A stretch of DNA of 9,687 bases from the NCBI GenBank assembly GCA_948946035.1, contig CARBKU010000032.1:1-9687 (forward strand), in the 5' to 3' direction. This DNA comes from an uncultured Clostridia bacterium. GTDB taxonomy: Bacteria > Bacillota > Clostridia > TANB77 > CAG-508. Positions 1 to 6,329 of the stretch are shown piece after piece. How positions within the stretch are numbered: position 1 is the stretch's first letter; every line of letters begins with the position of its first letter. The notes beneath the pieces were generated by a model. The model was not told the DNA's origin. It ran no database searches and was given only the letters and a program-made list of their open reading frames with translations. The position numbers were made by a program, and so were the translations under genes.

Positions 1-15
1 TTTTACATGGAAATA

Positions 16-47
16 TTGACTATTACACAATTTTAAGGTATTATAAT
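16..47 (+). promoter_or_regulatory. Probable sigma-A promoter of the clpE-pgsA operon
   Basis: A -35-like TTGACT lies at 16-21, followed after 17 bp by TATTAT at 39-44. This overlaps a consensus TATAAT at 42-47, which would give a 20-bp spacer. Either hexamer places the transcription start roughly at 51-55, about 30 nt before the ATG at 84. No GGTCAAA heptads (CtsR operator) and no CIRCE inverted repeat (HrcA operator) are visible in the 83 bases upstream of the gene. Confidence 0.6.
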
Positions 48-83
48 GTATATGCAAAAAAATAGAAATGAGGAATTTAAAGT

Positions 84-2450
84 ATGTTATGTTCAGAATG
101 CAATCAAAATCCAGCTATACTTTTTTATAAAAAAATAGAAAATGGAAAAGAAACAATGGAAGGATATTGTTACAATTGTGCAAAAAAGAAAGGAATTAAT
201 CCAAACGAAGTATTGTACAAACAAAATGAAATATTATCAAAAGATAATGTAAACTTAGAAGATATGACAAAACAATTTGAAACAATTTTTAAAGACTTAG
301 CAGAAAACATTAACTTAGAAAACATTGAAGACTTTGAAGGAGCAATAACATTTGGTTCATCACAAGAAAACAATGAAAGTGATGATGAAAATGCTCCTAA
401 AATAACAGGAGCAGCAATCCCTTTAGGCTCAATATTTGCAAATATGTTCTCAAGGAAAAAGCCTAATGACCAACAAGAAGAATCTAGTTCTTCAAAAAAA
501 AGAGTTAAAGTAGAAAAAAAGAAAAATATAAAAAATACTAAAAAGAAGAAGTTCTTAGATACTTTTGGAACAAATCTAACAAACAAAGCCAAAAATAAAG
601 AATTAGACATTGTAATTGGTAGAGACAAAGAAATACAAAGAATAGTTCAAATATTAAATAGACGTTCAAAAAATAATCCATGCTTAATTGGAGAACCTGG
701 TGTTGGTAAAACTGCAATAGCACAAGGTTTAGCAATTAAAATTGCAAATCAAAATGTTCCAGCAAAGCTTTTAAATAAAGAAGTATACTTATTAGATATG
801 ACAGCAGTAATTGCAGGAACTCAATTCAGAGGACAATTTGAGTCACGCATGAAAGGCATCATTGACGAATGCAAAGAATATGGAAATATAATTTTAGTAA
901 TCGATGAAATTCACAACATAATAGGTGCTGGAGATGGTGAGCATTCTATGAATGCAGCAAATATATTAAAGCCAGCATTATCAAATGGAGAAATACAACT
1001 AATTGGTACTACTACTCTAAAAGAATATAGAAAATATATAGAAAAAGACTCTGCATTAGAAAGAAGATTCCAACAAGTATTAGTGGAAGAACCAAATATT
1101 GATGATTCAATTGGAATACTTGATGGAATTAAAAGATATTATGAGCAATATCACAATGTAAAAATATCTTCAGATGTAATACGTAGTGCAGTAATAATGT
1201 CAGAAAAATATATACATGACAGATTTTTACCTGACAAAGCAATAGATATTTTAGACGAAGCATGTTCAAGAATTAACTTAGAAAATAAAGACTTATTTAA
1301 ATTAGAAATATTAAAGCAAGAACTAATAAAAGTACAAACAGAAAAAGAAGAAGTAATTGCGGCAGATTCAACAGAAGACTACCAAAAAGCTGCAGATTTA
1401 AAAACAAAAGAATGTCAGTTAACTGAAGAAATTGCTAAACTAAATAAAAAATTAAAACCAAAGCAAATTACAATTGAAGATATAGCTAATGTTATAGAAA
1501 GTTGGACAAAAATTCCAGTTAAAAAAATTACAGAAACAGAAACTCAAAAACTATTAAATTTAGAAACTAATCTTCACAAAAGAATTATAGGTCAAGAAGA
1601 AGCTGTTAGTAGTGTTTCACGAGCTATAAGAAGAAACAGAGCTGGATTAAAAAGTACAAAAAGACCACCTTCATTTATATTTGTTGGACCTACAGGGGTT
1701 GGAAAAACTGAACTTGCTAAAAGTTTAGCTTATGAAATGTTTGGAAATGAAGATTCTATTATAAGAATAGATATGTCAGAATATATGGAAAGTCATTCAA
1801 CATCAAAATTGATTGGTGCACCTCCTGGATATGTAGGTTATGATGAAGCTGGTCAATTAACAGATAAGGTAAAAAGAAAACCATACTCTATTATATTATT
1901 AGATGAAATTGAAAAGGCTCACCCAGATGTATTTAATATATTATTACAAGTATTAGATGATGGAAAATTAACAGATAGTCAAGGAAATACTGTAAGTTTT
2001 TCTAACACTATTATTATAATGACATCAAATGCTGGTTCAAATCTAAATACTAATTCTATTGGTTTTGGTAAACAAACTATAGATAAAAATAAAATTATTG
2101 ATAACTTAAAACAGGTATTTAGACCAGAGTTTTTAAATAGAATTGATGAAATTGTTTCATTTGATCCACTAACAAATGAGCAATTATTAGAAATTGTTGA
2201 CCTTATGCTAGTAGATACAATTAAAGCATTAAAGGATAAAGACATAAAAATGGAAATTACAAAAAATGCAAAAAATTATATATTAGAAAAAGGTACAGAT
2301 ATAAAATTTGGAGCAAGACCTTTAAGAAGATCTATTCAAAGAAATATTGAAGATGAATTATCTGAAATGATATTAAAAAAAGAACTCTTAGATGGTCAAA
2401 CTGTACAAATAGATTTACGAAATGATGAATTAAAATTTGAAATAAACTAG
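84..2450 (+). CDS. clpE: ClpE/ClpC-type AAA+ unfoldase with N-terminal zinc-binding motif
   Basis: An ATP-driven HSP100 unfoldase that most likely feeds substrates to the ClpP protease in the cytoplasm. The 788 residues begin with a four-cysteine motif (C3, C6, C29, C32) of the ClpE/McsA type. A poorly conserved acidic stretch (about 50-110) and a Lys/Ser-rich linker (about 130-157) follow. The first AAA+ domain has Walker A GEPGVGKT (203-210) and Walker B ILVIDE (270-275). A UVR-like coiled region (about 410-455, TEDYQKAADLK at 430-440) precedes the second AAA+ domain, with GPTGVGKT (535-542) and Walker B acidic residues D607 and E608. An IGF tripeptide (659-661) sits where the ClpP-docking loop is expected, and the sensor-2 region GARPLRRSI is intact. 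The classical double Clp-N repeat is not recognisable, so ClpE fits better than ClpC. The protein is longer than B. subtilis ClpE (about 700). The ATG follows a TGAGGA ribosome site at 69-74. First gene of an operon with pgsA. Confidence 0.88.
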   Translation: MLCSECNQNPAILFYKKIENGKETMEGYCYNCAKKKGINPNEVLYKQNEILSKDNVNLEDMTKQFETIFKDLAENINLENIEDFEGAITFGSSQENNESDDENAPKITGAAIPLGSIFANMFSRKKPNDQQEESSSSKKRVKVEKKKNIKNTKKKKFLDTFGTNLTNKAKNKELDIVIGRDKEIQRIVQILNRRSKNNPCLIGEPGVGKTAIAQGLAIKIANQNVPAKLLNKEVYLLDMTAVIAGTQFRGQFESRMKGIIDECKEYGNIILVIDEIHNIIGAGDGEHSMNAANILKPALSNGEIQLIGTTTLKEYRKYIEKDSALERRFQQVLVEEPNIDDSIGILDGIKRYYEQYHNVKISSDVIRSAVIMSEKYIHDRFLPDKAIDILDEACSRINLENKDLFKLEILKQELIKVQTEKEEVIAADSTEDYQKAADLKTKECQLTEEIAKLNKKLKPKQITIEDIANVIESWTKIPVKKITETETQKLLNLETNLHKRIIGQEEAVSSVSRAIRRNRAGLKSTKRPPSFIFVGPTGVGKTELAKSLAYEMFGNEDSIIRIDMSEYMESHSTSKLIGAPPGYVGYDEAGQLTDKVKRKPYSIILLDEIEKAHPDVFNILLQVLDDGKLTDSQGNTVSFSNTIIIMTSNAGSNLNTNSIGFGKQTIDKNKIIDNLKQVFRPEFLNRIDEIVSFDPLTNEQLLEIVDLMLVDTIKALKDKDIKMEITKNAKNYILEKGTDIKFGARPLRRSIQRNIEDELSEMILKKELLDGQTVQIDLRNDELKFEIN

Positions 2451-2454
2451 GTGA
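2449..2454 (+). promoter_or_regulatory. Ribosome binding site that fixes the pgsA start
   Basis: AGGTGA overlaps the last two bases of the clpE stop codon (TAG, 2448-2450) and lies 5 nt before the ATG at 2460. The in-frame GTG at 2451 lies inside this site and has no ribosome site of its own, so ATG 2460 is the better start. Confidence 0.75.
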
Positions 2455-2459
2455 ATTTT

Positions 2460-3062
2460 ATGTTAAAATATATCCCAAACGCATTAACTGTTCTAAGATT
2501 TTTGCTAATTCCTTTTATTGTATTATATATATTTACTGGAAATTATATTTTAGCTTTTATATTTTTTACAATATCAGGAATTACAGATATTTTAGATGGA
2601 TTTATTGCAAGAAAATTTAATTTAATTTCAAACTTTGGAAAATTAATGGATCCTTTAGCAGATAAACTAACTCAAATAGCTACTCTTACTTCTTTAGTTA
2701 TACATAATATTATTCCAATTTGGATTTTATTAATTGTTTTATTAAAAGAATTTATTATGATAGTTGGTGCCTCTTTCTTATATGGAAAAGATGTTGTTGT
2801 TTATAGTAAATGGTATGGAAAACTAGCTACTGTTCTATTTTATGTAGCAATTGTTGTATCTTTATTATTTAAACAATTTGAATTTTCTGGTATATGGAAG
2901 AATTTAGATTTTGGATTATATTGTTTAGCTTTAGTTGCAACAATTTTTTCTTTAATTATGTATGTAAAAGATTTGTATGGTAAAGGATTTATTGATAAAC
3001 AAGATTTAAAAAAAGAAGTTACTGTTGATAAAAGAGAAAAGAAAAAAAATAAATGGAGGTAA
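2460..3062 (+). CDS. pgsA: CDP-diacylglycerol--glycerol-3-phosphate 3-phosphatidyltransferase
   Basis: Integral membrane enzyme that makes phosphatidylglycerophosphate from CDP-diacylglycerol and sn-glycerol 3-phosphate, the committed step to phosphatidylglycerol and cardiolipin. The 200-residue protein has the full CDP-alcohol phosphotransferase signature with exact spacing: D43, D46-G47, A50-R51, G60, D64 and D68, where the acidic residues hold the catalytic metals. The N-terminus MLKYIPNALTVLRF is typical of PgsA. Hydrophobic segments lie at about 11-27, 29-41, 79-105, 115-135 and 150-170, followed by a Lys-rich cytoplasmic tail of about 30 residues. The length is close to the bacterial norm (about 180-200). 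A GTG at 2451 would add three residues but overlaps the ribosome site. The gene starts 9 nt after clpE, so the two are almost certainly co-transcribed. Other CDP-alcohol phosphotransferases share the signature, but the N-terminus and length favour PgsA. Confidence 0.93.
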   Translation: MLKYIPNALTVLRFLLIPFIVLYIFTGNYILAFIFFTISGITDILDGFIARKFNLISNFGKLMDPLADKLTQIATLTSLVIHNIIPIWILLIVLLKEFIMIVGASFLYGKDVVVYSKWYGKLATVLFYVAIVVSLLFKQFEFSGIWKNLDFGLYCLALVATIFSLIMYVKDLYGKGFIDKQDLKKEVTVDKREKKKNKWR

Positions 3063-3067
3063 TTTTA

Positions 3068-3265
3068 ATGAATGATGATAAAAATTTAGAAGTAGTTTCA
3101 GGAGATGGCTCAAATTTAGAAATATCACCTGTATATAATCATATAAATACATCTATGCCAAAATCATCTACAAATAAACCTAAAAATATTGTTGTTCCAA
3201 AAGAATTAAAAGAAAAAGATAAAAAACATGATGATGATAATAATAATAGCAATAATAAAAAATAA
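3068..3265 (+). CDS. Small hydrophilic protein of unknown function
   Basis: I do not recognise this 65-residue protein. It has no cysteine, signal peptide or membrane segment. The first half includes NLEISPVYNHI (about 17-27), then KPKNIVVPKELKEK, and it ends in a low-complexity Lys/Asp/Asn tail. Translation is supported by TGGAGGT at 3054-3060, placed 7 nt before the ATG at 3068; this site overlaps the end of pgsA. An earlier ATG at 3053 lies inside pgsA, lacks its own site and would put the GGAGG inside the coding region. The stop codon is immediately followed by the operon terminator. The good ribosome site and position make it a probable real gene, but the simple-sequence tail lowers certainty. 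Confidence 0.62.
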   Translation: MNDDKNLEVVSGDGSNLEISPVYNHINTSMPKSSTNKPKNIVVPKELKEKDKKHDDDNNNSNNKK

Positions 3266-3308
3266 AAAATAAACTCACTTTAACAATTATAAAGTGAGTT
3301 TATTTTTT
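3264..3308. terminator. Bidirectional intrinsic terminator between convergent operons
   Basis: A perfect 18-bp inverted repeat (3264-3281 and 3291-3308) encloses a 9-nt loop. The GC-bearing core is ACTCACTTT/AAAGTGAGT. The outer arms are A-runs on the left and T-runs on the right, so transcripts from either strand end in a U-tract. It serves both the clpE-pgsA operon (whose last stop codon touches the left arm) and the rubredoxin operon (stop at 3312-3314). Confidence 0.9.
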
Positions 3309-3311
3309 ATT

Positions 3312-3449
3312 TTATTCTTCAACTTCTTCAAATAACTCTTTGCCTACTCCACATAAAGGGCAAGTCCAGTCTTCAGGTAATTCTAAAAATTTTGTTCCTT
3401 CTTTTTCGTCATCATAAATATATCCACATACTGTACATCTGTATTTCAT
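3312..3449 (-). CDS. Rubredoxin (short, 45 residues)
   Basis: Small cytoplasmic one-electron carrier with a single iron bound by four cysteines. The translated frame contains CTVCGY (C5, C8) and CPLCGV (C30, C33), plus the family aromatics Y10, Y12 and W28 and the ELPEDW stretch before the second cysteine pair. Typical clostridial rubredoxins have 52-54 residues. Here the loop between YIYD and GTKF is shortened by about seven residues, comparable to the known 45-residue Desulfovibrio desulfuricans form. A perfect GGAGGTGAG ribosome site (plus-strand 3454-3462) precedes the ATG and overlaps the stop codon of the upstream flavodiiron gene. That adjacency indicates it is the electron donor to the flavodiiron protein. 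Last gene of a minus-strand operon. Confidence 0.95.
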   Translation of the reverse strand: MKYRCTVCGYIYDDEKEGTKFLELPEDWTCPLCGVGKELFEEVEE

Positions 3450-3461
3450 AATGCTCACCTC

Positions 3462-4622
3462 CTATATTATAAGGTCTGCTAATTTTTGAATATTAACAAT
3501 ATCTTTTTCTTTCATTGTTGATTTTATTGTAACTGTTTCATCAATTATATCAACATTTTTCATATCTTTTAATATTTCTTTCATAGCCTTTTCAGCTGAT
3601 GGAGCCCATGAACCATTTTGTATAATACCTATTTTTTTATTTTGATAGTTTCTTTCTTTTAAGTGATATAAAAATTGTTCCATTGGTGTAAATACTCCAG
3701 CATTATAACTTGCAGCAGCTAAGATTATTTTCCCATATCTAAATGCATTTTCAATTGCTTCTGCCATATCTTCTCTTGCTAAGTCTGTTAGTACTATCTT
3801 TTTAGCACCTTTTTGTTTTAATATTTCTGCTAATTTTTCTGCCACTTTATAAGTATTTCCATGAATAGATGCACATGCTATAAATATTCCTTCGCTTTCT
3901 GGTTTATAACTACTCCATATGTCATATTTTTCTATATAATGTGCTAAATTTTCACTTAAAATTGGCCCATGCAAAGGACAAATCATTTTAATATCTAATT
4001 TTGATGCTTTTTTTAGTAAGTCTTGTACTTGATTTCCATATTTACCCACAATTCCAAAATAATATCTACGTGCTTCACAATCCCAGTCTTCTTCTGCATC
4101 TAATGTTCCAAATTTTCCAAATCCATCTGCTGAAAATAGTATTTTTTCAGTTTGTTCATATGTTACCATTACTTCTGGCCAATGAACCATTGGTGCCATA
4201 ATGAATTGTAATGTATGTTCTCCTATATTTATGGTTTCTCCTTCTTTTACTACTACTTTTCTGTCTGTTAAATCTAATTCAAAAAAGTTTGGTAACATGT
4301 TAAATGTTATTGCATTTCCTATTAATTTCATATTAGGATATTTTTCTGCTAGTAATTGTATATTATAGGCATGGTCTGGCTCTAAATGAGATACTACTAA
4401 ATAGTCTATCTCTTCTCCTTTTAATGCTTTTTCTAAATTTTCTAGCCATGTATTTGTAACTCTTTTATCAACTGTATCTAATACAACGTTTTTTTTGTCT
4501 TTTATTAGATATGAATTATAGGACATTCCATTTGGAACATTATATTGTGATTCAAATAGTCTTATATCTTTGTCATTTGCACCTATATAATAGATATTTT
4601 CAGTTATGACTATGTCCTTCAT
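3462..4622 (-). CDS. fprA: Flavodiiron protein (A-type; O2 and/or NO reductase)
   Basis: Cytoplasmic enzyme that reduces O2 to water and/or NO to N2O with electrons from rubredoxin, protecting anaerobes. The 386 residues show the two-domain family layout. An N-terminal metallo-beta-lactamase-like domain (about 1-240) keeps all seven expected diiron ligands: H79, E81, D83 and H84 in HLEPDHA, then H147, D166 and H218. A C-terminal flavodoxin-like FMN domain (about 246-386) begins with IFIACASIHGNTYKVAEKL, whose SIHGNT loop binds the FMN phosphate. There is no fused rubredoxin or flavin-reductase domain, so it is the minimal class, and the separate rubredoxin gene directly downstream supplies that role. 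The start ATG follows GAGGAG (plus-strand 4629-4634) with 6-nt spacing. It lies 36 nt downstream of the unknown membrane-anchored gene, probably in one transcript. Preference for O2 or NO cannot be decided from sequence alone. Confidence 0.95.
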   Translation of the reverse strand: MKDIVITENIYYIGANDKDIRLFESQYNVPNGMSYNSYLIKDKKNVVLDTVDKRVTNTWLENLEKALKGEEIDYLVVSHLEPDHAYNIQLLAEKYPNMKLIGNAITFNMLPNFFELDLTDRKVVVKEGETINIGEHTLQFIMAPMVHWPEVMVTYEQTEKILFSADGFGKFGTLDAEEDWDCEARRYYFGIVGKYGNQVQDLLKKASKLDIKMICPLHGPILSENLAHYIEKYDIWSSYKPESEGIFIACASIHGNTYKVAEKLAEILKQKGAKKIVLTDLAREDMAEAIENAFRYGKIILAAASYNAGVFTPMEQFLYHLKERNYQNKKIGIIQNGSWAPSAEKAMKEILKDMKNVDIIDETVTIKSTMKEKDIVNIQKLADLII

Positions 4623-4658
4623 TTATTTCTCCTCTCTATAAATTATGCCTTTTTTTTC

Positions 4659-5372
4659 CTATAATATTCTTAATTTTGTGATATATCCATTATATTTTAC
4701 AACTAGGTCATTAGCATTAAATACAATTTGACCTCCTTGTACTTTCCATTTTCCTTTGTTTTCTATTAAGAAGTTTATTACTTCTTCTTCTATACTTAAC
4801 ATGTTAATAACTTTATCAATAGATTGTTCTAATGTATTTTTTTCTGTGTCTGATATTTCAATATCTTTTTTTAGTAATTCTTTGTATAGTTCTATACTGT
4901 ATGAGTCTTGTGTTTCTGATTCTATGTATGAATTAATTTTTTCTTCTTTTATAATGTCTAACATTTTTGTTTTTAATTCTTCTATTTTGTTCTTTGTGTC
5001 ACTTAAATATTGTTTTGTTTCTGTAAATTCTGGTCCATCTGATTCGTAATTATCAGCTGTTAGTATTTTTGATATTTTTTCATCTCCTATTATTGTTCTA
5101 ATTTCAAATGCTGTACTAAATACATCTGATGCATATGTTTTTGCCGCTTTTTCAACTTTTGCATATTTACCACTAGTTACAATATTTCCTGTTTTTTGGT
5201 TTAATTGATCCATATTAAAATCTGATGATTTTGTTATTTTTTGAATTTCTTCAAATTCTTCTACTATTTTAGCTTTTTGTGTTGCGTCATTTATAAAGAA
5301 ATATCCTCCTACTATTGCTATAATTAAAATAATTGCTCCTACTATAAGTCCAATTTTTGATCCTTTTTTCAT
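4659..5372 (-). CDS. Membrane-anchored protein of unknown function
   Basis: I do not recognise this 237-residue protein. A short positive N-terminus (MKKGSK) is followed by one strongly hydrophobic helix (about 7-27) and then a hydrophilic, charged, largely helical region to the end. This suggests a single N-terminal anchor with the bulk outside the cytoplasm. There is no lipobox cysteine, and in fact no cysteine anywhere, which suits an extracytoplasmic domain. Stretches around 30-48, 125-150 and 165-200 look helical, possibly coiled-coil. The C-terminal part, GKWKVQGGQIVFNANDLVVKY, looks like a small beta segment. The ATG follows AAGGGG (plus-strand 5382-5387) with 9-nt spacing, and a good promoter lies just upstream. 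It is the first gene of the transcript that continues into the flavodiiron protein and rubredoxin. A link to redox defence is only suggested by position. Confidence 0.85.
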   Translation of the reverse strand: MKKGSKIGLIVGAIILIIAIVGGYFFINDATQKAKIVEEFEEIQKITKSSDFNMDQLNQKTGNIVTSGKYAKVEKAAKTYASDVFSTAFEIRTIIGDEKISKILTADNYESDGPEFTETKQYLSDTKNKIEELKTKMLDIIKEEKINSYIESETQDSYSIELYKELLKKDIEISDTEKNTLEQSIDKVINMLSIEEEVINFLIENKGKWKVQGGQIVFNANDLVVKYNGYITKLRIL

Positions 5373-5405
5373 TTTTTAATTCCCCTTTCATATTTTTATT
5401 TTATT

Positions 5406-5433
5406 ATTATATCAAAAATTTTCGATTTGTAAA
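5406..5433 (-). promoter_or_regulatory. Probable sigma-A promoter of the flavodiiron operon
   Basis: Read on the minus strand, TTTACA (plus 5428-5433) is followed after 16 bp by a consensus TATAAT (plus 5406-5411), preceded by TGA as in an extended -10. Transcription would begin near 5399, giving a leader of about 27 nt before the ATG of the membrane-anchored protein. Confidence 0.72.
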
Positions 5434-5448
5434 GTCCAATGCAAAAAT

Positions 5449-5497
5449 TAAGGTAAAATAATTTTGCCTTATGTTATTTATCTATATGTTATAAGGC
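5449..5497. repeat. Overlapping inverted repeats (TAAGG/CCTTA elements)
   Basis: Positions 5449-5471 form a near-perfect 23-bp palindrome: left arm TAAGGTAAAAT, central A, right arm ATTTTGCCTTA, with one T-G mismatch. The right arm's GCCTTAT (5466-5472) is also perfectly complementary to ATAAGGC at 5491-5497, leaving an 18-nt loop. The palindrome sits 16 bp upstream of the -35 of the minus-strand promoter. It could be an operator, but no known regulator's site is matched with confidence. Confidence 0.45.
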
Positions 5498-5683
5498 TTA
5501 AATGCTTGTTATATAAATATTTATAAAAATTCGAATGCAACTGGAAAATATTTAGAAATTCCTATTCAATAAAATGAGGGATGTTCAAGGCAAAACCATG
5601 ATTCTATAAATTTTTTATAAATTCCTCGGCTACCTTTCATAACGTCAACATAGAATTCTTCATTTATAATGGTAATTTTTCTC

Positions 5684-5712
5684 TTGACATCAGACCCAAT
5701 TAGTCATATACT
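5684..5712 (+). promoter_or_regulatory. Strong sigma-A promoter of the por operon
   Basis: A consensus TTGACA at 5684-5689 is followed by an ideal 17-bp spacer and TATACT at 5707-5712. Transcription would start near 5719, leaving a leader of about 32 nt that contains AAAGGAGG (5732-5739). This is the best-matching promoter in the window, consistent with high expression of a central metabolic enzyme. Confidence 0.88.
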
Positions 5713-5750
5713 TAACCCATAAAATTTAAATAAAGGAGGCTATTTAATAC

Positions 5751-6329
5751 ATGGATAACTTAATAGAAATTAGATGGCATGGTAGAGGTGGTCAAGGTGC
5801 CAAAACAGCATCACTTTTGCTTGCTGATGCAGCATTCAATACAGGAAAATACATTCAAGGTTTCCCTGAATATGGACCTGAAAGAATGGGTGCCCCTATT
5901 ACTGCATATAACCGAATTAGCAGTTCACCAATCACAATTCATAGTAACATTTATGAACCAAATTATGTTGTTGTAGTTGATGACACTCTTTTAGAGTCTG
6001 TTAATGTTACATCTGGTTTAAAAGAAACTGGTGGAATAGTTATTAATACAACAAAATCTACTGATTATCTAAAAAATGTCTTAAAAGGTTATAATGGAGC
6101 TATTTACACAATTGATGCTAGAAAAATATCTGAAGAAACTCTTGGCAAATATTTCCCAAATACACCAATGCTTGCTGCTATTGTAAAAGTAAGTGGAATT
6201 ATGTCAGATGAAGCATTACTTGAAGATATGAAAGGTTCTTTTAAACATAAATTTGCTAAAAAGCCTGAAGTTATTGAAGGTAACATGAAAGCTTTAGAAA
6301 TGGCATTAAAGGAGGTTAAAAAGATATGA
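5751..6329 (+). CDS. porC: Pyruvate:ferredoxin oxidoreductase, gamma subunit
   Basis: Gamma subunit of the four-subunit 2-oxoacid:ferredoxin oxidoreductase, which converts pyruvate, CoA and oxidised ferredoxin to acetyl-CoA, CO2 and reduced ferredoxin in the cytoplasm. The 192 residues match the family length and open with the family signature IRWHGRGGQGAKTAS (about 7-21). Next comes GFPEYGPERMGAPITAYNRI (about 38-57), the conserved segment implicated in CoA-side interactions. No cysteines are present, as expected for this non-cluster subunit. The ATG lies 11 nt after AGGAGG (5734-5739), slightly long, but an in-frame stop (TAA, 5745-5747) excludes an earlier start. First gene of the operon. 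It overlaps the delta gene by 4 nt (ATGA), implying translational coupling. Some genomes label this subunit porG. Confidence 0.93.
   Translation: MDNLIEIRWHGRGGQGAKTASLLLADAAFNTGKYIQGFPEYGPERMGAPITAYNRISSSPITIHSNIYEPNYVVVVDDTLLESVNVTSGLKETGGIVINTTKSTDYLKNVLKGYNGAIYTIDARKISEETLGKYFPNTPMLAAIVKVSGIMSDEALLEDMKGSFKHKFAKKPEVIEGNMKALEMALKEVKKI

Larger units (their letters stand above)
5373..5750. other. 378-bp divergent intergenic region
   Basis: This gap separates two divergently transcribed operons. It holds a minus-strand promoter near 5406-5433, a plus-strand promoter at 5684-5712, a 23-bp near-palindrome with a neighbouring inverted repeat (5449-5497), an AT-only palindrome (5512-5525) and a minus-strand open frame of 45 codons (5566-5703). 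The gap is long for such a compact stretch of genome. No RNA gene or known riboswitch was recognised. The Por leader is too short (about 30 nt) to hold a riboswitch if the promoter call is right. Confidence 0.7.

Noticed and set aside
170..628. 152-codon minus-strand open frame inside clpE
   Set aside because: It is the antisense shadow of the A-rich clpE coding strand: Phe/Ser/Leu-rich translation, no ribosome site, and full overlap with a gene that has clear domain motifs.
2451..2453. GTG as the pgsA start
   Set aside because: It lies inside the AGGTGA ribosome site that serves the ATG at 2460, and the three extra residues are not family-like.
5507..5526. Possible Rex-type redox operator (TTGTTA at the left side)
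   Set aside because: The right half lacks TAACAA; what remains is a 14-bp AT-only palindrome (5512-5525) that is expected often in DNA of this composition.
5574..5609. 11-codon plus-strand peptide in the intergenic gap
   Set aside because: Very short, without a ribosome site, and upstream of the por promoter.
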